Both the position numbers and the translations under genes were made by a program. Shown piece by piece: positions 1 through 9,261 of a stretch of 64,000 nt of DNA. The stretch lies in NCBI RefSeq assembly GCF_042646165.1, contig NZ_JBHRTC010000005.1, one strand, 5' to 3'. The first letter of the stretch is position 1. Every line of letters starts with the position of its first letter. Under the pieces are notes generated by a model. It was given only the letters and a program-made list of their open reading frames with translations, did no database searches and was not told the DNA's origin. Source of the DNA: Microbaculum marinum. Its GTDB lineage: Bacteria > Pseudomonadota > Alphaproteobacteria > Rhizobiales > Tepidamorphaceae.

Positions 1-167
1 CCATGAGCGATGACGAGGTCGACGCGCTCGAATTCCTCATGGATGCCCCTGATCCTGAACTCTTCGGCTGGATTGCCGGCACCAGACCGGTGCCGGCCAA
101 CTACGATATCCCGACCTTGCATGCGATCCGGAGCTTCCATCGGGACAATCCGACTTCCCGATCCTGA
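1..167 (+). CDS. sdhE: Succinate dehydrogenase assembly factor 2 (SdhE), C-terminal part
   Basis: This is the 3' end of a gene cut by the window edge; the visible frame ends in TGA at 165-167. The 55 visible codons include an acidic 'DDEVDALEFLMDAPDPELFGW' type stretch followed by 'PVPANYD', which matches the C-terminal half of the SdhE/YgfY family, small cytosolic proteins that promote flavinylation of the succinate dehydrogenase flavoprotein. The RGxxE motif of the family would lie upstream, outside the window. In many alphaproteobacteria sdhE lies directly before mfd, as here, which supports the call. The ATG at position 3 is an internal methionine, not necessarily the start. Confidence 0.8.
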   Translation, partial: MSDDEVDALEFLMDAPDPELFGWIAGTRPVPANYDIPTLHAIRSFHRDNPTSRS

Positions 168-215
168 CTGCCTCGGCAAGACGCGCGAAAGACCAGATCT
201 CAGGCCCGCAAGACC

Positions 216-3200
216 GTGAACGTTCCATCATCCACTCGCACCCGCCAGTTTTCCCCCTCGCTTCTGGAGAGGGCCGGCCGGGTCACACTGGTACACATGC
301 CGGACGGCTTCGACGCCGTGGTGGCCACGGATATCGCGCGTGCACGGGCGGCAGCGCCCGACGCTTCTCCTGTCGCGCTGGTGTTCGTTGCGCGCGACGC
401 CCAGCGGCTGGCCGCGTTCATCGGTGCCGCGCAGTTCTTCGCGCCGGACATCGAGGTTCTTTCGTTTCCCGCCTGGGACTGCCTGCCCTACGACCGCGTC
501 TCGCCCAATGGCGAGGTGGTGGCCCAGCGCCTGGCGACACTGTCGCGGCTTGCCGGCGGCGGGGACGGCATGCCGATCGTCGCGACCACGATCAATGCGA
601 TTACCCAGCGGGTCCCCCCGCGCGACTGGATAGCGGAGGCGTCCTGGTCGATCCGTCCTGGCAACCGGATCGACATGGAAGCGCTGGTGGATTGGCTGGT
701 CCGCGATGGGTTCGAACGGACGGGCACGGTTCGTGAAACCGGCGAGTTCGCCGTGCGTGGCGGCATCCTCGACCTTTTCCCACCGGGGAGGGAGGCGCCG
801 GTGCGCCTCGACTTCTTCGGCGACACGCTGGAGTCGATCCGCAGCTTCGATGCGGAGACGCAGCGGACGATTTCCCAGGAACGCGGCCTCTCGCTGATCC
901 CGATGAGCGAGTTCAGCCTCGACGACGCCGCTATCCGCAGGTTCCGTACCGAATATGTCGGCCGCTTCGGAGTGCCCTCGACCGACGATCCCCTCTACGC
1001 CGCCATCAGCGAGGGACGACGACACCAGGGGATGGAACACTGGCTACCTCTGTTCCACGAGCACCTCGACACGCTGTTCGACTATGTCGGCCATGCCCCC
1101 GTCATGCTCGACGCGCTCATCGAGGAAGCGCGCGGCGAACGGATGGACCACATCACCGACTACCATGCTGCCCGCGTCGAGGCGCTGGAAAGGCCGGACG
1201 GCGAGTCGGCGCCCTACAAGCCGTTGGATCCCGGTGCGCTGTACCTCGTCGACAGCGACTGGAACGCGTTGCTGGAAGCCCGTCCGGTCGCAGCGCTCAC
1301 CCCCTTTGACGTTCCCGAAACCGAGGCGACGGGACCGGTCTTCGATCTCGGCGCCCGGGAAGGGCGCAGTTTCGCGCCGGAGCGCCAGGACGCTGCCGAC
1401 AGCCTCTTCGACGCAGTGGCCAGGCACGCGGCGAAACTCGCCGCCGGCGACCGGCGCGTCATCGTCGCCTCGTGGAGCGAGGGCTCGCGCGACCGGATGG
1501 GCGACATGCTCGCCGACCACGGCCTCGAAAACCTGGAAACCGGAGAAGACTGGCCGCAGATCCAGGCTCTGCCCAAGGGCAAGGTGGCGCTGACCGTGCT
1601 GGGCCTCGAACGAGGGTTCGAGGCGCCGTCCTTCGTCGTCATCGGCGAGCAGGACATCCTCGGGGACCGGTTCGTCCGGCCGAAGCGCAAGAGCCGCCGC
1701 GCCGCCGATTTTCTTACCGAACTGACCAGCCTGTCTCCCAACGACTATGTCGTTCACGTCGATCACGGCATCGGCCGGTTCGTCGGCCTCAAGACGATAA
1801 CTGCGGCCGGCGCGCCGCACGACTGTCTTGAATTGCATTATCACGGCGGCGACAAGCTGTTCCTGCCGGTCGAGAACATCGAGCTCCTGTCGCGCTACGG
1901 CTCCGAGGACGCGGGCGCCCAGCTCGACCGTCTCGGCGGCCACGGCTGGCAGGCGCGCAAGGCGAAGCTCAAGGATCGCCTGCGCGAGATGGCCGGCGCG
2001 CTGATCCGCATCGCCGCGGCACGCGCCATGCGCCCCGCGCCGGTGATGACGCCGCCGGAAGGCGCGTTCGAGGAGTTCTGCGCCCGCTTTCCCTACGAGG
2101 AGACCGAGGACCAGCAGGCGGCGATCGCGGCGGTGCTCGACGACCTCGCAAGCGGCACGCCCATGGACCGCCTGATCTGCGGCGACGTCGGCTTCGGCAA
2201 GACCGAGGTGGCGATGCGCGCGGCCTTCGTCGCAGCGATGAGCGGTCGCCAGGTGGCGCTCGTCGTGCCGACCACGTTGCTTGCGCGGCAGCACTACAAG
2301 ACCTTCGTCGACCGCTTCCGTGGTCTCCCGGTCCGCATTGCGCAGGCCTCGCGGCTGGTATCGAGCAAGGAACTGGCCCAGACCAAGGCCGGCCTGAAAT
2401 CCGGCGACATCGATATCGTCATCGGCACGCACGCTCTGCTGGGCAAGACGGTCGCCTTCCGGGACCTTGCCCTGCTAATCGTCGACGAGGAGCAGCACTT
2501 CGGCGTCGCCCACAAGGAGCGCCTCAAGGATCTGCGCGCCGAGGTCCATGTCCTGACCCTGACAGCGACGCCGATCCCGCGCACGCTGCAACTCGCGCTG
2601 ACCGGCATTCGCGAACTCTCGCTGATCGCCACGCCGCCGGTCGACCGCCTGGCGGTGCGCACCTTCGTGACGCCGTTCGATCCCGTCGTGCTCCGCGAGG
2701 CGATCCTGCGCGAGCACTATCGCGGCGGCCAGACATTCTTCGTCTGCCCCCGGATTTCCGACATCGAGGAGACCGCCGCCTTCCTGCGCGAGTCCGTACC
2801 CGAGGTGAAGGTTGCTGTCGCGCACGGCCAGATGCCGGCGACGCAGCTCGAAGACATCATGAGCGCGTTCTACGAGGGCCGCTACGATGTCCTTCTGTCG
2901 ACGGCCATCGTCGAATCCGGGCTCGACGTGCCGACGGCGAACACGCTGATCGTGTACCGCGCCGACATGTTCGGGCTCTCCCAGCTCTACCAGCTGCGCG
3001 GCCGGGTGGGGCGGTCGAAACTGCGGGCCTATTCCTATTTTTCTGTGCCGCCTAAGAGAAAGCTGACGATCGGTGCGGAGAAGCGCCTCAAGGTGTTGCA
3101 ATCGCTGGATACTCTGGGCGCGGGCTTCATGCTGGCGAGCCACGACCTCGACCTGCGCGGGGCCGGCAACCTGCTCGGCGAGGAGCAGTCCGGCCACATC

Positions 3201-3752
3201 AAGGAAGTCGGCTACGAACTGTATCAGTCGATGCTCGAGGAAGCCGTTGCCAGCCTGAAGGACGGCGCCGAGCCCGAGGACGGTCAGTGGTCGCCGCAGA
3301 TCACTCTGGGCACCGCCGTGCTGATCCCCGACTACTACGTCGCCGACCTGGAACTCCGTCTGGGATTGTATCGCCGGCTGTCTCAGCTGACCGACGAACT
3401 GGAGCTCGAGGCCTTCGCGGCCGAGCTCGGCGACCGGTTCGGTCGGCTGCCGGTCGAAGCCGAGCAGTTGCTGGAGGTGGTCCGCGTCAAGATCCTGTGC
3501 CGCGAGGCCGGCATCGAACGCCTGGACGCCGGGCCGAAGGGGCTCGTCATCGCCCTGCGCGGCAACAGGTTCGCCAATCCCCAGGGACTGGTCGGCTTCG
3601 TGGCCGAGGAGGGCCATCGCGCCAAGATCCGGTCCGATCACACCATCGTGCTGATGCGCGACTGGGCAACGCCGGAGGACCGGCTGCGCGGCACGACGAC
3701 GATTCTGCGCCGCATCGCCGCCCTCGTCGAGACGACGGACACGGCCGCCTGA
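216..3752 (+). CDS. mfd: Transcription-repair coupling factor Mfd
   Basis: An ATP-dependent DNA translocase of 1178 residues (usual size about 1150) that pushes stalled RNA polymerase off damaged DNA and recruits UvrA. Visible parts in order: UvrB-like N-terminal domains (about residues 15-350), the RNA-polymerase-interacting CarD-like domain starting near 505 ('YVVHVDHGIGRFVGL'), superfamily 2 helicase with Walker A 'GDVGFGKTE' near 656-664 and DEEQ box at 757-760, the TRG region ('GRVGRS'), and the TRCF C-terminal domain near 1010-1110. The start is a GTG at 216, which puts the gene 48 bp after sdhE. The gene is full length and has no obvious defect. Confidence 0.97.
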   Translation: MNVPSSTRTRQFSPSLLERAGRVTLVHMPDGFDAVVATDIARARAAAPDASPVALVFVARDAQRLAAFIGAAQFFAPDIEVLSFPAWDCLPYDRVSPNGEVVAQRLATLSRLAGGGDGMPIVATTINAITQRVPPRDWIAEASWSIRPGNRIDMEALVDWLVRDGFERTGTVRETGEFAVRGGILDLFPPGREAPVRLDFFGDTLESIRSFDAETQRTISQERGLSLIPMSEFSLDDAAIRRFRTEYVGRFGVPSTDDPLYAAISEGRRHQGMEHWLPLFHEHLDTLFDYVGHAPVMLDALIEEARGERMDHITDYHAARVEALERPDGESAPYKPLDPGALYLVDSDWNALLEARPVAALTPFDVPETEATGPVFDLGAREGRSFAPERQDAADSLFDAVARHAAKLAAGDRRVIVASWSEGSRDRMGDMLADHGLENLETGEDWPQIQALPKGKVALTVLGLERGFEAPSFVVIGEQDILGDRFVRPKRKSRRAADFLTELTSLSPNDYVVHVDHGIGRFVGLKTITAAGAPHDCLELHYHGGDKLFLPVENIELLSRYGSEDAGAQLDRLGGHGWQARKAKLKDRLREMAGALIRIAAARAMRPAPVMTPPEGAFEEFCARFPYEETEDQQAAIAAVLDDLASGTPMDRLICGDVGFGKTEVAMRAAFVAAMSGRQVALVVPTTLLARQHYKTFVDRFRGLPVRIAQASRLVSSKELAQTKAGLKSGDIDIVIGTHALLGKTVAFRDLALLIVDEEQHFGVAHKERLKDLRAEVHVLTLTATPIPRTLQLALTGIRELSLIATPPVDRLAVRTFVTPFDPVVLREAILREHYRGGQTFFVCPRISDIEETAAFLRESVPEVKVAVAHGQMPATQLEDIMSAFYEGRYDVLLSTAIVESGLDVPTANTLIVYRADMFGLSQLYQLRGRVGRSKLRAYSYFSVPPKRKLTIGAEKRLKVLQSLDTLGAGFMLASHDLDLRGAGNLLGEEQSGHIKEVGYELYQSMLEEAVASLKDGAEPEDGQWSPQITLGTAVLIPDYYVADLELRLGLYRRLSQLTDELELEAFAAELGDRFGRLPVEAEQLLEVVRVKILCREAGIERLDAGPKGLVIALRGNRFANPQGLVGFVAEEGHRAKIRSDHTIVLMRDWATPEDRLRGTTTILRRIAALVETTDTAA

Positions 3753-3773
3753 CCGGGACAGGGACTTCGGGGT

Positions 3774-4445
3774 TTAGGTCGGTGCGTCTGCGTCTTCCGG
3801 CTGGCGCGCCTCCGCCAGGGCCCTGTCGAACGCCTCGGCCAGGAACTCCGGCGATTGCGCCCCCATCACGCCGAAGCTGTTCAGGAAGATGAAGCAAGGC
3901 ACCCCGGTCACGCCGATCTTCTGGGCCGTGCGGATCTCGCGCTCGACCAGTTCGACGTCGGCGTCGCCGGCGATCAGCTCGGCGATGAGATCGGCGTCCA
4001 TGCCCTGTTCACGTGCGATCTCCACCAGCGCCTCAGGGCTCTCGACGTCACCGCCTTCCAGGAAGTACCGCTGGAACAGGCGCTCGACGACGGCGTCCTG
4101 ACGATCGGCGGTCGCCGCCCAGCGGATCAGCCGGTGCGAATTGATGGTGTTCGGCGTCCGCGCGATTTTCTCGAAGGCGAAGGGAATGTCTTCCTCGGCG
4201 CCGGCCGCCCGGATGTTCGCGTAGATCTGCTGGGCCCGCTCCGGGCCGCCGAACTTGCGCTCCAGGTACTCCTTGCGGTCCACACCGCCCGAGGGGATCG
4301 TCGCGTCGAGCTGGTAGGGGCGCCAGCGCACGTCCACCCGTATGTCGGGCCGCAGCGCCATCGCCTTTTCCAGGCGGCGCTTGCCGATATAGCACCAGGG
4401 GCAGATCGTGTCGGAGATCACGTCTAGCTGGATCGGCTGGGACAT
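3774..4445 (-). CDS. DsbA family (FrnE-like) thiol oxidoreductase
   Basis: A 223-residue thioredoxin-fold protein of the DsbA/FrnE family, with the redox motif CPWC at residues 15-18 right after the first beta strand ('LDVISDTICPWCYIGKRRLE'). There is no signal peptide, so it probably acts in the cytoplasm as a disulfide oxidoreductase or isomerase, unlike periplasmic DsbA. The conserved cis-proline region appears as 'GVTGVPCFIF'. The frame stays open upstream to 4652, but the family's N-terminus fits the ATG at 4445 and the extension has no homologous look. It converges on mfd with a 21-bp gap. The substrate cannot be read from the sequence. Confidence 0.88.
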   Translation of the reverse strand: MSQPIQLDVISDTICPWCYIGKRRLEKAMALRPDIRVDVRWRPYQLDATIPSGGVDRKEYLERKFGGPERAQQIYANIRAAGAEEDIPFAFEKIARTPNTINSHRLIRWAATADRQDAVVERLFQRYFLEGGDVESPEALVEIAREQGMDADLIAELIAGDADVELVEREIRTAQKIGVTGVPCFIFLNSFGVMGAQSPEFLAEAFDRALAEARQPEDADAPT

Positions 4446-4617
4446 GCTGTCCTCCGTCTTGTGGCACGTTGCCCGGGCCCGGACCATCAGCGGCGGAGAG
4501 GGCGGTTCCCGGGTAACTTGTGCGCGCGGTTGTAGGCGGCAAGACGGCATCGCGCAAATCACGCCGCCGGCACCTCCGGACAGAGCGGCGGCGGCCGGAC
4601 GTCCGCATTGACCTGGA

Positions 4618-6486
4618 TCAGCGCGCCGCCGGTTCCGCCTGTTCGGCGGCACCCGCGGGTTGTTCCGCCCCTTTGCTCCACAGGGTATCGATCTCGAAGC
4701 CGTAGAGCGACGTCGTCTCCGGGCGCCCGATCCGCGCCCAGCGGGCGACCCACTGGCCGGGCAGGTGATAGAGCGGCACGACGTAGATCCCCGACATCAG
4801 CAGCCGGTCGAGCGCCCGCACGGCGTTGATGAAGTCGGCATTCTCGTCCGCCGCCAGCAGCGCTTCGATCATCGCGTCGATCCCCGGGTTGTCCGCCCCC
4901 ATGTAGTTGCGGGTGCCGTCGGTGCGTGCCGCCTCGCTGCCCCAGTAGAACTTCTGCTCGTTGCCCGGCGACAGCGAGGAGAACCAGAAATACGGCATCA
5001 TGTCGAAGTCGTATGTTTGCCGCCGCCGCTCGAACTGGGCGCTGTCGACCTGGCGCACCGACGCCCTGATTCCCGCCCGCTGCAGGAACCGGACATAGGA
5101 CAGCGCGAGCCTCTCCTGGTCCGGCGTCCCGACCAGAATCTCGAATGTCAGCGGCTTGCCGCTGGCCTTGTCGGTCATGACGCCGTTGACGAGCCCGTAC
5201 CCGGCAGCGTCGAGCAGCTCGATGGCGCGGCGCAGCGAGGCGCGGTCGCGGCCGGAACCATCCGATTGCGGCACCGCATAGGTGCCGTCCATCACGTCCG
5301 GCCTGACGAGGTCCGCCCACGGCGCCAGCAGCTCGCGCTCCTGCGCGCTCGCCGGCCGGCCATGCGAGGACAGCACCGATTCGCCGAAATAGCTCTGCGT
5401 GCGCTCGTAGAGGTCGCGATACAGCGTCTTGTTGATCCAGGCCCCGTCGAACAGGATCACCAGCGCCTCGCGGACCCGGATATCCGAGAAGACCGGCCTG
5501 CGGGTGTTGAAGACGAGCGCCGACATGCCGCGCGGCACGCCGGAATCGACTTCCTCGAGAATGACCTCTCCGGCATTGGCGGCGGGAAAGTTGTACTCGG
5601 TCGCCCACCGTGTCGGGTCCTCTTCCACCCGCACGTCGACCAGCCCTTTCTTGAAGGCCTCGAACAACGCGTTGTCGTTGCGATAGTACTCGAACTTGAT
5701 CGTGTCGAAGTTGTAGCGTCCCCGGTTCACCGGCAGATCGCGCCCCCAATAGTCCGGATTGCGGCGGTAGGTGATGCTCTTGCCGATCTCCACCCGGTCG
5801 GCGACATACGGTCCGCTCCCCAGCGGACGCCGGCTGCCGTCGTGCTGGAAGTCGTCGGCGTCATAGTGGTGCGGCGAGACGATCGGCATCAGGCCCATGA
5901 TGAGAGGCATTTCCCGGTCCGCCGGCTGCTTGAACGTGAAGCGCACCGATCGGTCGTCCAGCAGTTCGGCCTTCTCCACCTGATTGTAGTAGGTCCGGTA
6001 GTTCGGCCGTCCCTTGGTCCTCAACAGCTCCCAGGAGAACAGCACGTGTTCGGGCAGGACCGGCGTTCCGTCCGAATAGGTCGCCCGCGGGTTTATCCGG
6101 AACGTCACCGAGCTGCGGTCGTCGGGAACGTCGACCGACTCCGCCAGCAGGCCGTAGAGCGTGAAAGGTTCGTCCAGGCCTCGGGTCATGAGGGATTCGA
6201 AGACGTATTCCCTGAGGCCCTTCGCCGCGACCCCCTGGACGATGAACGGGTTCAGGCTGTCGAACGAGCCGACGACGCCCAGGGTCAGGGCGCCGCCCTT
6301 CGGCGCATCCGGGTTCACATACGGGAAGTGCGGTACGTCGGGTCCGAACTTCGGCTCGCCGTGCATCGCGATCGCATGCGACGGTTCGGCCGCCCCCGGC
6401 ATCGCTGTCATCGCAGCCGCGGCGGTCAGAAGTGCGGCGGAAATGACCGCCCGCTTGCAGTGGCGGACGATGCGTCGGCAGATCAT
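4618..6486 (-). CDS. Family 5 extracellular solute-binding protein (YejA-like, peptide ABC transport)
   Basis: A 622-residue periplasmic solute-binding protein of the SBP_bac_5 family. Residues 1-33 form a signal peptide (basic start, then an alanine-rich core ending 'AMPGAAEP'). The mature part opens with 'HGEPKFGPDVPHFPYVNPDAPKGG', shown here only as its key words GEPKF and NPDAPKGG, which is the YejA-type opening, and 'FDSLNPFIVQG' follows. YejA proteins feed oligopeptides to YejBEF permeases. No permease or ATPase gene is next to it here, so it is an orphan binding protein or works with a transporter elsewhere. It lies between a DsbA-family gene on the same strand (172-bp gap) and ialB on the other. 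Confidence 0.9.
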   Translation of the reverse strand: MICRRIVRHCKRAVISAALLTAAAAMTAMPGAAEPSHAIAMHGEPKFGPDVPHFPYVNPDAPKGGALTLGVVGSFDSLNPFIVQGVAAKGLREYVFESLMTRGLDEPFTLYGLLAESVDVPDDRSSVTFRINPRATYSDGTPVLPEHVLFSWELLRTKGRPNYRTYYNQVEKAELLDDRSVRFTFKQPADREMPLIMGLMPIVSPHHYDADDFQHDGSRRPLGSGPYVADRVEIGKSITYRRNPDYWGRDLPVNRGRYNFDTIKFEYYRNDNALFEAFKKGLVDVRVEEDPTRWATEYNFPAANAGEVILEEVDSGVPRGMSALVFNTRRPVFSDIRVREALVILFDGAWINKTLYRDLYERTQSYFGESVLSSHGRPASAQERELLAPWADLVRPDVMDGTYAVPQSDGSGRDRASLRRAIELLDAAGYGLVNGVMTDKASGKPLTFEILVGTPDQERLALSYVRFLQRAGIRASVRQVDSAQFERRRQTYDFDMMPYFWFSSLSPGNEQKFYWGSEAARTDGTRNYMGADNPGIDAMIEALLAADENADFINAVRALDRLLMSGIYVVPLYHLPGQWVARWARIGRPETTSLYGFEIDTLWSKGAEQPAGAAEQAEPAAR

Positions 6487-6768
6487 GCGCGTATCGGTCG
6501 GTCCGTATTCGAATCGTGGAGCGGCACACTATCACACGTCGGTTCGGTCGGACCGCGGCAACGCCGCAAACATTCTGCATCCGGCTGGAAATCTGCTTCA
6601 ATCCGCGCTATGCGGTGGCAGCGGCGTCACGGCGACGTAATGCCATGACATGCTGTCGCCGCAATTCACCGCGAGCTAGCGCCCCAAGTTTCGCCGCGCC
6701 TGCGTCATGTAAGAGCAGCGGATCGTGTCGCGCCGCGAGGGATATCGAGAGGATTTCAAGGAGCACCT

Positions 6769-7488
6769 ATGTTGCCCGAGACCACCAATCTGAAGCGTCG
6801 CAAGTCCCGCCTGATGAGCGTCATCGCGGCCGGCGCGATGGCGCTGTCCTATATGGCCGCTCCGGCCGCTGCGCAGGACACCAACACACAGGCGCCGGCC
6901 CCGGCGCCGACCGGCCAGATGCCGACCGGCGATCCGAAGCTCGGCAGCTGGATCAAGCTGTGCGCTCCCGACCAAGCCAACGAGGGCAAGGATGTCTGCC
7001 TCGTCACCCAGGAAGTGCGCACCGATACGGGCGAATTCCTCGCTTCCCTGTCGGTTCAGGAGACCCTGAATGCCGACGGCAAGCGCGTCGTCCGCGCCGC
7101 GGTTCCTCTCGGCACCCTCATCCAGCCGGGCATCCGCGTGCAGATCGACGAAGGCAAGCAGGTCGCCGGCAAGTACGTCATCTGCCTGCCCAACGCCTGC
7201 TATGCCGAAATGGAAATCGATGACAGCTTCGTCGACGGCATGAAGAAGGGCACCAATCTCGTCGTGCTGGTGATCAACAATCAGGGCAAGGCGGTCGGGA
7301 TCGGACTGACCCTGATCGGCTTCACGAAGGCCTGGGAAGGTGAGCCGGTGCCGATGGAGGAGCTCGCACAGCAGCGCCAGAAGCTCCAGGAAGAGCTCCA
7401 GAAGCGCGCCGAGGAAGCCCGCAAGAAGCTCCTCGACGGACAACAGGGCGGCGAGCAGCCGGCCGCCGGTCAGAGCCAGTCGCAATAG
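6769..7488 (+). CDS. Invasion-associated locus B (IalB) family protein
   Basis: A 239-residue exported protein of the IalB family, named after a Bartonella erythrocyte-invasion factor but widespread in non-pathogenic Hyphomicrobiales. Residues 1-35 form a signal peptide ending 'MAAPAAAQD'. A Pro/Ala/Gln linker follows, then the IalB domain (about residues 55-190) with the paired cysteines 'KLCAP', 'DVCLV', 'VICLPNACYAEM'. The C-terminus (about 195-239) is a charged Gln/Glu/Lys helix that could form a coiled coil. The start has a good ribosome-binding site (AAGGAG, about 5 bases before ATG). It is a single gene with its own terminator. The function in this organism is unknown. Confidence 0.88.
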   Translation: MLPETTNLKRRKSRLMSVIAAGAMALSYMAAPAAAQDTNTQAPAPAPTGQMPTGDPKLGSWIKLCAPDQANEGKDVCLVTQEVRTDTGEFLASLSVQETLNADGKRVVRAAVPLGTLIQPGIRVQIDEGKQVAGKYVICLPNACYAEMEIDDSFVDGMKKGTNLVVLVINNQGKAVGIGLTLIGFTKAWEGEPVPMEELAQQRQKLQEELQKRAEEARKKLLDGQQGGEQPAAGQSQSQ

Positions 7489-7511
7489 TACGGCCCCACC
7501 TGGTCAAAACG

Positions 7512-7542
7512 AAAAGCGCGCCCCGAAGGCGCGCTTTTTTTT
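7512..7542 (+). terminator. Rho-independent terminator after the ialB-like gene
   Basis: An 11-bp perfect stem AAAAGCGCGCC / GGCGCGCTTTT with a 5-base loop (CCGAA) is followed by a run of T. It lies 24 bp after the stop codon of the IalB-family gene. Confidence 0.93.
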
Positions 7543-7608
7543 ATCACCTTTTTCCGCCTGATTCCCGTCACCCCGTACGGGGTGCCCGGCATGCCATTCG
7601 TCGACCGG

Positions 7609-7938
7609 CTAGTGGCAGCGCTCTTCGCGGCTCTGATAAACGCCGTCCTCGATCCGGTCGAAGATTTCGGCGACCTGCGGATGGCGTACCGGCTCACCGG
7701 ACTCGTCCGGCAGCAGGTTCTGTTCGGACACGTAGGCTATGTACTCGGTCTCGCTGTTCTCGGCGAACAGATGATAGAACGGCTGGTCCCTTTTGGGCCG
7801 CACGTCCTCGGGGATCGCCTCCCACCACTCCTCGGTGTTCGAGAAGGTCGGATCGACGTCGAAGACCACGCCGCGGAACGGATAGATCCGGTGGCGGACG
7901 ACCTGGCCGATCTGGTACTTGGCTGTTCTCGATATCAT
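7609..7938 (-). CDS. hspQ: Heat shock protein HspQ
   Basis: A 109-residue hemimethylated-DNA-binding/YccV-like protein, the usual HspQ length. Visible family signatures are 'YQIGQVVRHRIYPFRGVVFDVDP', here the core RHRxYPFRGVVxDVDP, then 'RDQPFYHLFAEN' and 'AYVSEQNLL'. HspQ is a cytosolic adaptor or specificity factor that modulates Lon or Clp protease substrates and, in enterobacteria, DnaA stability. It is convergent with the IalB gene across the terminator. The start ATG at 7938 gives the canonical N-terminus. A heat-shock promoter was not identified. Confidence 0.93.
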   Translation of the reverse strand: MISRTAKYQIGQVVRHRIYPFRGVVFDVDPTFSNTEEWWEAIPEDVRPKRDQPFYHLFAENSETEYIAYVSEQNLLPDESGEPVRHPQVAEIFDRIEDGVYQSREERCH

Positions 7939-8048
7939 CGTTTTCTTCGCGTCTTCCCGGGCCCGGCGGTCGTCGTCGCCGGTATCGTCCGTCTACATAT
8001 TCGCCGCAAAATTGTCGGCTTCGCCCATATGCCTGTCAAGGGAGGGGC

Positions 8049-9089
8049 TCACAAGTCATAACGTGAGGCAAGATCGGGATCTTTTCGGGCGACCAGGCGG
8101 GCGAGGTCGACGATGACCTTGGCCTGTTTCCATGTCGCATCGTCCTGCATCTTGCCGTCGATCATGACGGCGCCGGTGCCGTCGGGCATCGCATCGAGGA
8201 TCCGCACCGCCATTTTCACTTCCTCCGGATCGGGGCTGAAGACCCTCTTGGCGATGTCGATCTGGTTCGGATGCAACGACCACGCCCCGGCGCAGCCCAT
8301 CAGGAAGGCATTGCGGAACTGCTGCTCGCAGGCATCGGCGTCGGAAAAGTCCCCGAAGGGGCCGTAGAACGCCTTGATGCCGTTCGCCGCGCACGCGTCC
8401 ACCATCCGCGCGATCGTGTAGTGCCAGAGATCCTGCTGGACCGCTGTCCGCACCGTGCCCTCGGCGGGGTCGGGGAGGACCGCGTAGCCCGGATGACCGC
8501 CGCCGACGCGGGTCGTCTTCATGGCGCGGGACGCGGCGAGATCGGCCGGCCCCAGACTCATTCCGTGCATGCGCGGGCTCGCCGAAGCGATGGCCTCGAC
8601 ATTGTTTACTCCCTCGGCCGTCTCGAGGATCGCGTGGATCAGGATCGGCTTCGTCAGGCCGTGCCGCGCCTCCAGCTGGGCCAGAAGCTGATCGAGATAG
8701 TGGATGTCCCAGACGCCTTCGACCTTGGGCAGCATGATGACATCGAGCTTGTCGCCGACCGCCTCGACGATCTGGACCACGTCATCGAGCATCCAGGGAC
8801 TGTTAAGGGCGTTGATGCGCGTCCACAGGCCGGTGTCCCCGAAGTCGTTGGCGCGCGCCAGTTCGATAAAGCCCGACCGCGCCGCCTCCTTGGACTCCGC
8901 GGGGATCGCGTCTTCCAGGTTTCCCAGCAGGATGTCGACCTGACTGATCAGGTCCGGCACCTTCGCCCGGACCTTTTCCAGGTGCGGCGGCACGAAATGG
9001 ATCATGCGCTCGGCTTTGACCGGCAGTTCGCGAAGCGGCTCGGGTGCGCCGATCGCGAGAGGACGGTAATGGTTGCGCGGTAGTTTCAT
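8049..9089 (-). CDS. HpcH/HpaI-type aldolase, L-malyl-CoA / beta-methylmalyl-CoA lyase-like
   Basis: A 346-residue TIM-barrel lyase of the citrate-lyase-beta / malyl-CoA lyase group. Recognisable pieces are 'LGNLEDAIPAESKEAAR' (the LEDA metal/phosphate region), 'LWTRINALNSPW', 'VIMLPKVEG', the catalytic 'ILETAEGVNNVEAI', 'MSLGPADLAASRA' and 'YGPFGDFSDADA', 'WSLHPNQIDIA'. Enzymes of this type split malyl-CoA or citramalyl-CoA to acetyl-CoA plus glyoxylate or pyruvate. The ATG at 9089 gives the N-terminus expected for the family; the longer open frame upstream lacks similarity. It is divergent from an AEC carrier and a CoA-transferase, which suggests one pathway for a dicarboxylate CoA ester. 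The exact substrate is not decided. Confidence 0.82.
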   Translation of the reverse strand: MKLPRNHYRPLAIGAPEPLRELPVKAERMIHFVPPHLEKVRAKVPDLISQVDILLGNLEDAIPAESKEAARSGFIELARANDFGDTGLWTRINALNSPWMLDDVVQIVEAVGDKLDVIMLPKVEGVWDIHYLDQLLAQLEARHGLTKPILIHAILETAEGVNNVEAIASASPRMHGMSLGPADLAASRAMKTTRVGGGHPGYAVLPDPAEGTVRTAVQQDLWHYTIARMVDACAANGIKAFYGPFGDFSDADACEQQFRNAFLMGCAGAWSLHPNQIDIAKRVFSPDPEEVKMAVRILDAMPDGTGAVMIDGKMQDDATWKQAKVIVDLARLVARKDPDLASRYDL

Positions 9090-9261
9090 TCGTATCCTTC
9101 CTGCTGGACCGGCCGCCAAGATGTAGCGCGGCGCACCGCAATGCAACCGGGACCTTCGCAATGCAGCAATTCACCGTATACGTTAATCTCGTTGACCGGC
9201 CGGAGGCATTGGCGTTAGGCGGACACGCAGGTGGCCCGATCCGCTGCGGGGAAGTCGCGTC

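Noticed and set aside
1044..2432. 462-codon minus-strand frame inside mfd
   Set aside because: Shadow of the Mfd reading frame; low-complexity Arg/Ala/Gly protein with no ribosome-binding site, as is common in high-GC DNA.
4660..6648. 662-codon plus-strand frame across the solute-binding protein gene
   Set aside because: Antisense shadow; the minus-strand protein has a signal peptide and clear SBP family motifs.
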